Shown: in pieces, positions 54,431 to 63,252 of the stretch
Layout of the letters: each line of letters opens with the position of its first letter
Numbering within the stretch: the stretch's first letter is position 1
NCBI GenBank assembly: GCA_963707145.1
Contig: CAVPOQ010000004.1
Span: 620,001 to 684,000 of the forward strand
Source: RPQJ01 sp963707145
Lineage (GTDB): Bacteria > Pseudomonadota > Gammaproteobacteria > Steroidobacterales > Steroidobacteraceae
Reading direction: 5' to 3'
Length of the DNA: 64,000 nt
The notes under the pieces: model-generated
What the model saw: only the letters and a program-made list of their open reading frames with translations
Told to the model about the DNA's origin: nothing
The model's database searches: none
Program-made: the position numbers and the translations under genes

Positions 54431-55564
54431 CGGTGACGGCCGCGGCCGGCGAATCACGCCTCGCCGCGGCCCGGCGGGTCATCGTGAAGGTCGGTTCGGC
54501 GCTGCTGGTCGAGAAGTCGACCGGCAGCGTGAACCGCGCCTGGCTCGACTCCCTCGCCGACGACATCGCCGCGCTGCGCGGCCGGGGCCAGGAGGTGGTG
54601 CTGGTGTCCTCCGGCGCGATCGCGCTCGGACGGCGCGAGCTGGGGCTGCCGGCCGGCCGGCTGAAGCTCGAGGAGAGCCAGGCGGCGGCGGCCGTCGGGC
54701 AGATCCGCCTCGCGCACGCCTGGAAGGAGGTGCTCGAGCAGCGCGGCGCCACCGTGGCGCAGGTGCTGCTCACGCTGGGCGACACCGAGCAGCGGCGCCG
54801 CTACCTCAATGCCCGCAACACGCTCGAGACCCTGCTGCGGCTGGGCGCCATCCCCGTGATCAACGAGAACGACACGGTCGCGACCGCGGAGATCCGCTAC
54901 GGCGACAACGACCGCCTCGGCGCGCGGGTCGCACAGATGGTGAGCGCCGACTGCCTGGTGCTGCTCTCGGACGTGGACGGCCTCTACACCGCCGATCCCA
55001 CCAGCGACCCCGGCGCACGGTTCATCGCCGAAGTGCCGCGCATCACGCCCGAGATCGAGGCGATGGCGGGCGCGTCGGCCTCGGAGGTCGGCTCCGGCGG
55101 CATGGCGACCAAGGTCATGGCCGCGAAGCATCGCGGTGGCGGCCGGCTGCAGCCTGTGCATCGCCGCGGGCCGGGAGGCGCACCCGCTCGGGCGCATCGA
55201 GTCGGGCGCGCGCTGCACCTGGTTCCTCGCCGAGGCCTCGCCAGTCACGGCGCGCAAGCAGTGGATCGCGGGGATGCTGCAGCCCGCCGGCGAACTCGCG
55301 GTGGACGAGGGCGCGGCGCGCGCGTTGCGCGGGGGGCGCAGCCTGCTGCCCGCCGGCGTCGTGCAGGTGAAGGGTCGGTTCGATCGCGGCGACGCCGTCG
55401 TCGTGCGCGATCCGCAGGGAGCCGAAATTGCCCGGGGGCTGTCGGCGTACTCGAGTGTGGACGCCGAGCGCATCCGCGGGCGGCGCAGCGGCGAGCTCGA
55501 GGCGCTGCTCGGGTACCGAGGTCGTGACGAGATGATCCACCGCGACGACCTGGTGCTGGTGTGA
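54427..55564 (+). CDS. proB: Glutamate 5-kinase (apparent +1 frameshift)
   Basis: About 378-residue enzyme of proline synthesis. The amino-acid-kinase domain contains VIVKVGSALLV, QEVVLVSSGAIALGRRELGL, VINENDTVATAEIRYGDNDRLGA and LLSDVDGLYTADP. The C-terminal PUA domain includes ALRGGRSLLPAGV. The frame breaks at about 55129: GCGAAGCATCGCG should read GCGAAGATCGCG, restoring KVMAAKIAVAAGCSLCIAAGR. The start is ATG 54427, overlapping the acyl-CoA dehydrogenase stop. Its TGA (55562-55564) overlaps the proA GTG (GTGA), so proB and proA are coupled. Confidence 0.9.
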
Positions 55565-56829
55565 CGCTCGCCGACGTCGCCGCGGTGATGGATCCGATCG
55601 GGCGCGCGGCCATCGAGGCCGCCCGCGTCCTGGCGTTCGCGGGGACGGCGCAGAAGAACGCCGCGCTCGCGGCCGCGGCCGAGGCGCTCTCGCGCCGGCG
55701 CGCGGAAATCCTCGCCGCCAATGCCAGCGACATGGCGGCCGGCAAGGCGTCGGGCCTCGGCGACGCCATGCTCGACCGGCTGCGGCTCGACGCAGCGCGA
55801 GTCGACGCGATGGCCGCCGGCCTGCTGCAGATCGCGGCGCTGGCGGATCCCGTCGGCACCGTGATCGCCGAATGGGAGCGACCCAACGGCCTCAGGATCC
55901 AGCGCGTGCGCGTGCCGCTCGGCGTGATCGGCATCATCTACGAAAGCCGGCCCAACGTGACCTGCGACGCCGGTGCGCTGTGCCTGAAGTCGGGCAATGC
56001 GGCGATCCTGCGCGGCGGCAGCGAAAGCCATCACTCGAGCACGGCGATCCACGCCTGCCTCGTCGAGGGGTTGCGCGCCGCGGGCCTGCCCGAGGCCAGC
56101 ATCCAGCTCGTGCCGACCACCGACCGCGCGGCGGTGGGCTACATGCTCTCCGGCATGACCGAGAGCATCGACGTGATCGTGCCGCGCGGCGGCAAGAGCC
56201 TCGTGGCGCGCGTGCAGCAGGAGGCCCGCGTGCCGGTGATCGGCCACCTCGAGGGCAACTGCCACGTCTACGTGGACCGCGCCGCGCACCTCGGCATGGC
56301 GCGCGCGATCGTGATGAACGCGAAGCTCCGGCGCACCGGCATCTGCGGCGCGGCCGAGACGCTGCTGGTCGACATCGGCTGCGCGGCCACGCACCTCGCG
56401 CCCATCGTGCGCGACCTGCTCGACGCCGGCTGCGAGGTGCGCGGCGATGCGGCGGTGCAGGCCGTGGATCCGCGCGTGCGCACGGCGACCGAGGACGACT
56501 GGTACACCGAGTACCTCGACGCGGTGATCGCCGCGAGGATCGTCGACGGCGTGGACGAGGCGATCGCGCACGTGGCGCGCTACGGCTCGGCGCACACCGA
56601 GTCCATCGTCACCGAGGATCCGGTGGCGGCGGAGCGGTTCCTGTCGCGGGTCGACAGCGCGATCGTTCTGCACAACGCCTCGACGCAGTTCGCCGACGGC
56701 GGCGAGTTCGGCATGGGCGCCGAGATCGGCATCTCCACCGACCGCTTTCACGCCCGCGGCCCCGTGGGGGTGGAGCAGCTGACGAGCTACAAGTACGTGG
56801 TGCGCGGCGCGGGCCAGGTCCGTCCCTGA
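55561..56829 (+). CDS. proA: Glutamate-5-semialdehyde dehydrogenase (gamma-glutamyl phosphate reductase)
   Basis: 422-residue NADPH-dependent enzyme, the second step of proline synthesis. Motifs: RRAEILAANASDM, PLGVIGIIYESRPNVTCDAGALCLKSGNAAILRGG, IDVIVPRGGKSLV, and the catalytic Cys in RRTGICGAAETLLVD. The end PVGVEQLTSYKYVVRGAGQVRP is typical. The start is GTG 55561, overlapping the proB stop. Its product P5C is the substrate of ProC, which is not in the window. The ~1.27-kb length equals the family norm. Confidence 0.95.
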   Translation: MTLADVAAVMDPIGRAAIEAARVLAFAGTAQKNAALAAAAEALSRRRAEILAANASDMAAGKASGLGDAMLDRLRLDAARVDAMAAGLLQIAALADPVGTVIAEWERPNGLRIQRVRVPLGVIGIIYESRPNVTCDAGALCLKSGNAAILRGGSESHHSSTAIHACLVEGLRAAGLPEASIQLVPTTDRAAVGYMLSGMTESIDVIVPRGGKSLVARVQQEARVPVIGHLEGNCHVYVDRAAHLGMARAIVMNAKLRRTGICGAAETLLVDIGCAATHLAPIVRDLLDAGCEVRGDAAVQAVDPRVRTATEDDWYTEYLDAVIAARIVDGVDEAIAHVARYGSAHTESIVTEDPVAAERFLSRVDSAIVLHNASTQFADGGEFGMGAEIGISTDRFHARGPVGVEQLTSYKYVVRGAGQVRP

Positions 56830-56842
56830 ATCGGGACGTCGA

Positions 56843-56861
56843 CGCCGTTGCTGCGACGGCG
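56843..56861. terminator. Weak hairpin downstream of proA
   Basis: CGCCGT-TGCTGCG-ACGGCG is a 6-bp stem with a 7-nt loop, 13 bp beyond the proA stop. No T-tract. Only a possible terminator between convergent proA and the CpcT-like gene. Confidence 0.25.
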
Positions 56862-56922
56862 ACGCTGGAACCTCCCGGCGATTGCCTGCGGGCCCCGGCA
56901 CAGTCCCAGGGCGCGGTTCTCG

Positions 56923-57948
56923 TTAGGGCTGCTGGCTGCAGCTCGCCTGCATCCAGCGCAGGTTGATGCCGAGCCGCCGTGCGCCGGGGTCCGCCCAGCC
57001 ATAGCTCACTGCGCGGCCGGGCTGCTCGGCGCCCTCGTCGTGCACATACAGCACCAGCGAGTCCTGGTTCGGGCCCGACGGCCAGACCGGCCGTCGGATC
57101 TTGAGCCCGACGCGCGTGGCGCGTGCATCGGTCTTCACCCAGACCAGCTCGCCGCCGTCATGCACAGGGACGTCGCGATCGAAGCTCCAGGCCCCCGGCG
57201 CATTGTCTGCCACGCCTTCCCGCTTCACCGACAGCCAGCACGCGAACCAGTGCACCTTCTTCAGCTTGTTGGGAATGCCGGCCTTGTTGCCGTACACGTA
57301 GGCTCCGTCGGCATCCACGGCACGGTCGTGGATCCAGATCTCATCGCTGTCGAGGTAGAGGTCGTCCGAGACCACGATCGTCTTGCCGGAACGCTCGGAC
57401 TTGAACGTGCAGGCACCGGGCTTCATCTCGCCGAGGAACGCATCGCCGCGCCGACGCCAATACACCTCGCAGCCGGGCGGGCTGCGGGTGGCAGCGGGCG
57501 TGAGCCCCTGCAGCCGCGACGGATCGCGGTGCGCGCCTGCCAGCGCCTTGACGTCCGCCGGGATGTGGATCGCGAGCTTGATGGCCTGCTCACGCTCGTC
57601 GAGCGAGAACGAATACAGGCGCTGCCGGTAGATCTTCGTCGGATCCCCGTCGAGATACTGCTCGACGTAGAACACGTGGTCCCCGAACGCCGGCAGGTCG
57701 ACGCGCCTGAAGACCGAGTGGATGCGCTCGGGCACCGCATCCGGCGGAATGCCGAGTTCGGCGGCGAACTCGACCTGCTCGTTGCTGTCGAACTCGCCCT
57801 CGAACCAGCCGAGGAAGGTGCGCAGGTCCTTCTCCTGCGCCGCGCGTGGCGCAGGCGGCTCGCGCGGTGTCTCCGCTGCCAGCGCCAGCGCCGTGGCGCA
57901 GGCCAGCAGGCCTCCGAGTGCGGGCAACCAACCCGTCGGTCCCATCAT
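56923..57948 (-). CDS. CpcT/CpeT-like protein (chromophore-lyase fold)
   Basis: 341 residues. A signal peptide (MMGPTGWLPALGGLLACA, then ALALAA) precedes a CpcT/CpeT beta-barrel: LRTFLGWFEGEFDSNEQ, HVFYVEQYLDGDPTKIYRQR, YSFSLDE, GCEVYWRRRGDAFLGEM, and KTIVVSDDLYLDSDEIWIHDRAVDADG. In cyanobacteria such proteins attach phycobilins to phycobiliproteins, but here no phycobiliprotein or bilin genes are near, and export by a signal peptide would be odd for that role. A lipocalin-like binding function is a better guess. It is convergent with proA, with a 93-bp gap. The region around it shows no operon partner. Confidence 0.78.
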   Translation of the reverse strand: MMGPTGWLPALGGLLACATALALAAETPREPPAPRAAQEKDLRTFLGWFEGEFDSNEQVEFAAELGIPPDAVPERIHSVFRRVDLPAFGDHVFYVEQYLDGDPTKIYRQRLYSFSLDEREQAIKLAIHIPADVKALAGAHRDPSRLQGLTPAATRSPPGCEVYWRRRGDAFLGEMKPGACTFKSERSGKTIVVSDDLYLDSDEIWIHDRAVDADGAYVYGNKAGIPNKLKKVHWFACWLSVKREGVADNAPGAWSFDRDVPVHDGGELVWVKTDARATRVGLKIRRPVWPSGPNQDSLVLYVHDEGAEQPGRAVSYGWADPGARRLGINLRWMQASCSQQP

Positions 57949-58019
57949 GTCGTCTCCCTGTGATCGCGAGTCCGGAGTCCCGCTGTTTCGATCGCGGCGA
58001 CGTCGCGGCTCCCGGGCGA

Positions 58020-59570
58020 TCAGGAGCGCAGCGCGGCGAGACCGCCCCTGAGTGAATACACCCCGGCCTGGCCGAGCGAGCGCAGGTGCTCGGTGAGCGA
58101 CAGGCTGCGTACGCCGTGCGCGCAGATCACGAGGTAGCGGCCTTCCGCCGGAAACTCCGCGTGGCCGTTCACGAGTTCGCTGAGCGGCAGGTGGGTCGGG
58201 GCCTGCAGACCGGGCGGGTCGTGGGCGCGCTCCCAGGCCTCCCGGATGTCCACGAGTTCCAGTCCCGATTCGAACGCCTCGGCGAGCGTCGCGAACTCGA
58301 GTTCGAGCGGCGCATCCGTGGGCGGCGGCGCAGCCCCGGGACGATCGTGGTCACAGGCCGGGTCGCGCCGCGCGACGATCCGGCTCATCGCGAGCGAGAG
58401 CAGGTCGAGCGTGACGAGCGCCGGTGCCTCGCCGGCATCGAGACCGAGCAGTCGCTTCAGTACCTGCATCGCCTGCAGCGCGCCGAGCGTCGCGGGCACG
58501 GGCCCGAGCACGCCGGCCTCGGCGCAGTTGCCGACCAGGCCATCGCGCGGCGCCTCGGGCCACAGGCAGCGCAGGCACGGCCAGTGCGGCAGCGGGCGGT
58601 ACACCTGCAGATGTCCCTCGTACTGGTGGACGCTCGCGAATACCGCGGGCTTCTGCGCGCGAAGCACCGCGTCGTTGACCAGGAACTTGGCGCGGAAATT
58701 GTCGGTGCACTCGACCACGAGGTCGTGGTTCGCCACGAGCGCATCGACGTTGCCGGCACCGGCGTGGGTCGCGTGTGCCTCGACGCGCACGCCGGGGTTC
58801 ATCGCGCCCAGGCGGCCAGCCGCGACCTCGGCCTTGCGCCGGCCGACGTCGGCCGGGCCGTAGAGCGGCTGGCGATGCAGGTTGCTCGCCTCGACCACGT
58901 CGCCGTCCACGATGCCGATGCGCCCCACGCCCGCCGCGACGAGGTACTGCAGCACCGGAACGCCGAGGCCGCCCGCGCCGACCACCAGCACCGACGCGGC
59001 CGCGAGCCTCGCCTGGCCCGCGGCGCCCACCTCCGGCAGCGCGATCTGCCGCGAGTAGTCCTGGGCGGGCAGGGCGATGGCCGAGGCGCCGGGCCCGTGC
59101 GAGTGGCGATGTGCGCTCGCGGGTTCGTCGTGCCCGTGCGGCGCGGTTGCGCAACGCTCGCAGTTCACCCAGCCCGAGTCCCCGCCGGCGTAGTGCTCCT
59201 TCTTCCAGATCGGTACGCGGTGCTTCACTTCGTCGATGATGTAGCGGCAGGCGGCGAACGCCTCCGCGCGGTGCGGTGCGCTCACGCCGACCCACACCGC
59301 CATCTCGCCGATGCCGAGCTCGCCCAAGCGGTGCACGCAGACGGCCCGCGACACGCCGTGGCGCGCGACCGCCTCCGCCACGATGCGCTCGCCTTCCTTC
59401 ACCGCCAGCGGCTCGAAGGCCTCGTATTCCAGCCGTTCGACGCTCCGGCCCTCGTTGTGGTCGCGCACCCAGCCCTCGAAGCTGGCGTAGCCGCCGCAGG
59501 CGCGATCCGCGAGCATCTCGCGCCAGCGTCCGGGCTCGATCGGCCCGCTGCTGAAGGAGAAGGCCTGCAT
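58020..59570 (-). CDS. MoaE-MoeB-rhodanese triple fusion
   Basis: 516 residues joining three molybdopterin-synthesis activities. Residues 1-~145 are MoaE, the large subunit of molybdopterin synthase, with Lys123/124 in KKEHYAGG. Next is a Cys/His-rich linker (CERC at 137-140, then AHRHSHGPG). Residues ~170-400 are MoeB/ThiF, which adenylates the MoaD C-terminal glycine: GAGGLG 198-203, zinc CLRC 332-335 and catalytic Cys349 in NCAEAGVLG. The second zinc pair, normally CxxC, reads C406-D-H408 here. Residues ~425-516 are a rhodanese with Cys483 (CAHGVRS) for sulfur relay. The start is ATG 59570, overlapping the moaD stop by 1 base. MoaE normally pairs with the adjacent MoaD. Confidence 0.88.
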   Translation of the reverse strand: MQAFSFSSGPIEPGRWREMLADRACGGYASFEGWVRDHNEGRSVERLEYEAFEPLAVKEGERIVAEAVARHGVSRAVCVHRLGELGIGEMAVWVGVSAPHRAEAFAACRYIIDEVKHRVPIWKKEHYAGGDSGWVNCERCATAPHGHDEPASAHRHSHGPGASAIALPAQDYSRQIALPEVGAAGQARLAAASVLVVGAGGLGVPVLQYLVAAGVGRIGIVDGDVVEASNLHRQPLYGPADVGRRKAEVAAGRLGAMNPGVRVEAHATHAGAGNVDALVANHDLVVECTDNFRAKFLVNDAVLRAQKPAVFASVHQYEGHLQVYRPLPHWPCLRCLWPEAPRDGLVGNCAEAGVLGPVPATLGALQAMQVLKRLLGLDAGEAPALVTLDLLSLAMSRIVARRDPACDHDRPGAAPPPTDAPLELEFATLAEAFESGLELVDIREAWERAHDPPGLQAPTHLPLSELVNGHAEFPAEGRYLVICAHGVRSLSLTEHLRSLGQAGVYSLRGGLAALRS

Positions 59571-59812
59571 CAGCCGCCCGCGACCGGCGGGATGAATACC
59601 ACGTGATCGCCCGTGGCGAGCGGCCGCGACCACTCGGCGAACTCGTCGTTCACGGCGACCCGCAGCATTGCGCGCGGCAGGCCGAAGTCGTGCCGCGTGG
59701 CGAGCTCCTCGTACAGTTCGGCGGCCGTGGCGGCCTCGGTCTGGACGGTTTCGCGACCGAGTCCGGCGCGCTCGCGCAGCACCGCGAAGTACTGGACCTC
59801 GATCTCGTTCAT
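59570..59812 (-). CDS. moaD: Molybdopterin synthase small subunit MoaD
   Basis: 80 residues with a ubiquitin-like beta-grasp fold ending in VVFIPPVAGG, the C-terminal Gly-Gly that MoeB adenylates and thiocarboxylates. Start ATG 59812. Its stop overlaps the fused MoaE-MoeB gene start, and its start overlaps the mobA-like stop, so the chain moaC, mobA-like, moaD, moaE fusion is fully coupled. It donates sulfur to cyclic pyranopterin at MoaE. Confidence 0.9.
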   Translation of the reverse strand: MNEIEVQYFAVLRERAGLGRETVQTEAATAAELYEELATRHDFGLPRAMLRVAVNDEFAEWSRPLATGDHVVFIPPVAGG

Positions 59813-60417
59813 GCGCGCGGACCGGCGTCGGCGCCGCCCGACAGCCGCGCCGCCGCCGCGGCGAGGTCCTCGGGCGTGTTCACGTTGTCGAGCGCGGTGG
59901 CCTCCGGAAGCTCCAGCAGCGGCACGCCACTGCCGAGGATCAGCTTGCGGGGGCAGTACCGGCCGGCGGCGATGGCCGCGAGGATCGCCGGCCGGGTCGA
60001 GGGCTCGTAGATGGCGCACAGCGGCTCGGGCAGCCCGTCGTGGGCACTGCGATACGCGGTGACGGACTGCGTGCCACGATGCGCGAGGAGGTGCGCGAGC
60101 AGCGCGTCGCCGAGGAACGGCAGGTCGCAGGCGACCACCAGCCACGCGGCGTCTGGCTGCGCGGCCTGCGCCGCCGCGATGCCGGCGATCGGGCCCGCGC
60201 CGAGTTCGCCATCGACGATCTGCGGCAGCGCGGCGCGCACTCCGTCCGACGCGTGCGCGGCACGCACCGACACGAACGCACGCTCGCAGTGGCGGGAGAG
60301 CAGCCGCCACGCCCACTCGAGCTGCGGCTGACCGTGGTAGTCGAGCAGGGCCTTGTCGCGGCCCATGCGCCGGCTCTCGCCGCCGGCCAGCACCAGGCCG
60401 TGGAGGGGCGCGCTCAC
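59809..60417 (-). CDS. mobA: Molybdenum cofactor guanylyltransferase-like protein (MobA)
   Basis: 202-residue nucleotidyltransferase-like protein beginning VSAPLHGLVLAGGESRRMGRDKALL, with GGESRRMGRDK as the GTP-binding signature. Then PQLEWAWRLL, ACDLPFLGDALLAHLL (the DxP motif), YEPSTRPAIL and ALDNVNTPEDL at the end, as in MobA. It would attach GMP to molybdopterin to make the bis-MGD cofactor. The start is GTG 60417, overlapping the moaC stop (GTGA). Single-subunit MobA is about 190-200 residues, so the length fits. Confidence 0.87.
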   Translation of the reverse strand: MSAPLHGLVLAGGESRRMGRDKALLDYHGQPQLEWAWRLLSRHCERAFVSVRAAHASDGVRAALPQIVDGELGAGPIAGIAAAQAAQPDAAWLVVACDLPFLGDALLAHLLAHRGTQSVTAYRSAHDGLPEPLCAIYEPSTRPAILAAIAAGRYCPRKLILGSGVPLLELPEATALDNVNTPEDLAAAAARLSGGADAGPRA

Positions 60418-60893
60418 GGGCGCACCACGTCGCGCTTGCCGCCGTGCTTCTCGACCAGCCGCAGCTCGGCGATCACGATCTCGTGCGACAGCGCCTTGCA
60501 CATGTCGTAGACGGTGAGCGCCGCGATCGAGGCGCCGGTGAGCGCCTCCATCTCGACGCCGGTCTTGTGGTGCACGCCGACGCTGCAGCGGATCAGCGCC
60601 TCGTTGCGGCCGTCCATCTCGATCTCGACGCGGCAGTTCTCGATGCCGAGCGGGTGGCAGAAGGGGATCAGTTCGTGGGTGCGCTTGGCGGCCATGGTGC
60701 CGGCGATGATCGCCGTCTGGAACACCGGGCCCTTGCTCGTCTCGAAGCCCGACTCGCGCAACGCCTCGGCCACCGCGGGCGGAAAGCGCACGCGCGCCTC
60801 GGCCACGGCCGTGCGGTGGGAAACGGCCTTGGCTCCCACGTCCACCATCGCGGGGTGCCGGCGCTCGTCGACGTGGGTGAAGTCGCTGCTCAT
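60414..60893 (-). CDS. moaC: Cyclic pyranopterin monophosphate synthase MoaC
   Basis: 159 residues. Conserved segments: FTHVDERRHPAMVDVGAKAVSHRTA, KGPVFQTAIIAGTMAAKRTHELIPFCHPL, GVEMEALTGASIAALTVYDMCKALSHEI, and the terminal GGKRDVVRP. MoaC converts the MoaA product (3',8-cyclo-7,8-dihydro-GTP) into cPMP. Start ATG 60893; the stop overlaps the mobA-like GTG. It follows moaA by 10 bp. Confidence 0.95.
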   Translation of the reverse strand: MSSDFTHVDERRHPAMVDVGAKAVSHRTAVAEARVRFPPAVAEALRESGFETSKGPVFQTAIIAGTMAAKRTHELIPFCHPLGIENCRVEIEMDGRNEALIRCSVGVHHKTGVEMEALTGASIAALTVYDMCKALSHEIVIAELRLVEKHGGKRDVVRP

Positions 60894-60903
60894 GCTCCGA
60901 CGC

Positions 60904-61971
60904 TCATCCGCCGATGTAGTGCATCTCGATCTTGCGCAGCGGCTGCGCGCGGTGACGCAGCGCCTCGCGTTGCTCGCTGTAGCGGTCCTCGCGACGCGAC
61001 CACGCGGCGCGCAGCAGCTCCACGAGCTCGCCGTCGGTGGCCCCGGCGCGCAGCGGGCCGCGCAGGTCGGTGCCGCCGGCGGCGAACAGGCAGGTGTAGA
61101 ACACGCCCTCGGAGGACAGCCGTGCGCGCGTGCAGTCGCCGCAGAACGGCGCGCTCACCGAGGAGATGAAGCCGATCTCGCCCGCTCCGTCGTCGTAGCG
61201 ATAGCGTTCGGCGACCTCGCCGTGGTAGCCGCCCGGCAGCGCGGTCACCGGCCAGCGCGCGGCGATCGTGGCCAGCAGCTCCGCCGCGGGCACGACGTCC
61301 TCCGTGCGCCACGCGTTGCGGTTGCCCACGTCCATGTACTCGATGAGGCGCACGACCACGGGCGTGCCACGGAATCGCTCGAGCAGCGCGGGCACGGTGT
61401 GGTCGTTCAGGCCGCGACGCACGACCGCGTTGACCTTCACCGGATTCAGCCCCGCCTCGAGCGCGGCCGCGATGCCCTCGAGCACCTGCTCGAGCCCGCC
61501 GAAGCCGCCGCTCATCCGCGCGAACACCTCGGGGTCGAGCGAGTCGAGGCTCACCGTGACGCGGTCGAGGCCGTTGCCCTTCAGTTCCGCAGCGTGCTGG
61601 GCGAGCAGGACGCCGTTGGTGGTGAGCGCGAGGTCCTCGACGCCCTCGATCATCGACAGTTCGCCCACGAGGTCGGCGAGCCCGGCGCGCAGCAGCGGCT
61701 CGCCGCCGGTGAGCCGGAGCTTGCCCACGCCGAGCGCCACGGCGGCCCGCGCCACGCGCACGATCTCCTCGAAGCCCAGGCGTTCGCTCGAGCGCAGGAA
61801 GCGGTAGCGATCGTGGAAGGTCTCCTTCGGCATGCAGTAGGGGCAGCGGAAGTTGCAGCGGTCCATGACCGAGATCCGCAGGTCGTGCATCGGACGGCCG
61901 AGGCGGTCGCGTGTGCGGGCGCTCGCGGGGTGCGCGATCACGTGGCCTGCGGTCGAGCGGGGATCGGTCAC
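60904..61971 (-). CDS. moaA: GTP 3',8-cyclase MoaA
   Basis: 355-residue radical-SAM enzyme, the first step of molybdenum cofactor synthesis from GTP. The N-terminal 4Fe-4S motif CNFRCPYC uses Cys39, 43 and 46 (DRCNFRCPYCMPKE). The second cluster lies in APFCGDCTRARLSSEGVFYTCLF. The C-terminus is the essential IGG (HYIGG). KLRLTGGEPLLR and EYMDVGNRNAW are also conserved. It lies 7 bp downstream of moeA and 10 bp upstream of moaC, all on the minus strand. Confidence 0.96.
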   Translation of the reverse strand: MTDPRSTAGHVIAHPASARTRDRLGRPMHDLRISVMDRCNFRCPYCMPKETFHDRYRFLRSSERLGFEEIVRVARAAVALGVGKLRLTGGEPLLRAGLADLVGELSMIEGVEDLALTTNGVLLAQHAAELKGNGLDRVTVSLDSLDPEVFARMSGGFGGLEQVLEGIAAALEAGLNPVKVNAVVRRGLNDHTVPALLERFRGTPVVVRLIEYMDVGNRNAWRTEDVVPAAELLATIAARWPVTALPGGYHGEVAERYRYDDGAGEIGFISSVSAPFCGDCTRARLSSEGVFYTCLFAAGGTDLRGPLRAGATDGELVELLRAAWSRREDRYSEQREALRHRAQPLRKIEMHYIGG

Positions 61972-61978
61972 GGCGGCC

Positions 61979-63184
61979 TCACCAGCGGTAGAGCGGGGCC
62001 ACGTGGCCCGCCGCGAGGTCCACCGGACCCGGCGGCAGTTCCACGAAGCCGTCCGTGCCGAGCAGCGACACGAAGTCGCCCGAGCCGTGGGTGGGCTTCG
62101 GCATGGCCACGGTGCCGAGCGCGGGACTGGAATCGAGCTGCACGGGCAGGAAATACCACAGCGCCGGCTTGACGCGGAAGGCCGCCCCGAGGGCGACGGG
62201 CTCCGGCGGCCTCGCAGCGAGCCCCGAGGCGGACTGCAGGCCGGCCACCACGTAGCGAACCAGGCAGACCAACGCCGACACGGGATTGCCCGGCAGGCCG
62301 AACACCGCCTGACCCTGCGGGCCCACGCCGAACCACAGCGGCTTGCCCGGCCGCTGTGCCACGCGGTGCAGCACCTCGGTCACGCCGAGTTCCCGCAGCG
62401 TCTGCGGCACGTGATCGAAGCGTCCCATCGAGACGCCGCCCGACAGCACCAGCACGTCGTGCGCGGCGAGGTGCGCGGCGAGGCGCTCGCGCAGCACCAC
62501 CGGATCGTCGGGCAGGTGGTCCTCGACGAGGCGCCGCCAGCCGCGCAGCTCGAGCGCGGTCCGCAGCGCGTAGGAGTTCGAGCGGCGCACCTGCCAGTCC
62601 TCGATCGGTTCGCCGGGTTCCACCAGCTCGTCGCCCGTGGACACGATGGCGATGCGCGGCTCGGTGCGCACGTCGACGCGCGGGAGTCCGGCAGAGGCGA
62701 GCACGGCGAGCTCGGGTGCGCCGAGGCGCGTGCCGCGCGCGAGCAGCAGGTCGCCTTCGCGACAGTCGAGCCCCCGCGTGTGCACGTTGCCGAAAGGCTC
62801 CGCCGCGGCCGCCGGGTCCACCTCGGCCCAGCCGTCCGTCACCGTCAGCAGTTCGACGGGGATCACGCAGTCGCTGCCGGGCGGCAGCACCGCGCCGGTC
62901 ATGACCTCGAGGCACTCCCCGGGCGGCAGCGCGAGCGGCCGCTGGCCCGCCGCCTGGGTGCCCGCGATGCGGAACCGACGCTGCCCCGCGCGCCACGTCT
63001 CGCTCGCGATCGCGATGCCGTCCATCGTGACGCGGTCGAATGGCGGCTGGTCGCGTTCGGCGCGCACCGACTGCGCGAGCACGGCGCCGGCCAGCGCAGC
63101 GAGCGGCCGCGACTCCACGGGCATCGGCCGGACGTGCCGCCGGATGAGGCTCTCGGCTTCGGCGGGGCTCGGCAGCGTGTTCAC
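61979..63184 (-). CDS. moeA: Molybdopterin molybdenumtransferase MoeA
   Basis: 401 residues. Begins VNTLPSPAEAESLIRRHVRP from a GTG at 63184. Conserved: FDRVTMDGIAIASETW, GECLEVMTGAVLPPGSDCVIPVE, GLPRVDVRTEPRIAIVSTGDELV, VLSGGVSMGRFDHV and VFGLPGNPVSALVC. MoeA inserts molybdate into adenylylated molybdopterin. It is the first gene of the operon in the minus-strand direction. The frame stays open about 650 nt upstream, which is GC shadow. No mog/moaB (adenylyltransferase) gene lies within the operon. Confidence 0.93.
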   Translation of the reverse strand: MNTLPSPAEAESLIRRHVRPMPVESRPLAALAGAVLAQSVRAERDQPPFDRVTMDGIAIASETWRAGQRRFRIAGTQAAGQRPLALPPGECLEVMTGAVLPPGSDCVIPVELLTVTDGWAEVDPAAAAEPFGNVHTRGLDCREGDLLLARGTRLGAPELAVLASAGLPRVDVRTEPRIAIVSTGDELVEPGEPIEDWQVRRSNSYALRTALELRGWRRLVEDHLPDDPVVLRERLAAHLAAHDVLVLSGGVSMGRFDHVPQTLRELGVTEVLHRVAQRPGKPLWFGVGPQGQAVFGLPGNPVSALVCLVRYVVAGLQSASGLAARPPEPVALGAAFRVKPALWYFLPVQLDSSPALGTVAMPKPTHGSGDFVSLLGTDGFVELPPGPVDLAAGHVAPLYRW

Positions 63185-63252
63185 GACACTCCTGGCCTCG
63201 CGCGGCGCGGCGCGGGCGCCGAGGTCGGGTGACGCGCAGGGGCCGGGTGCGG

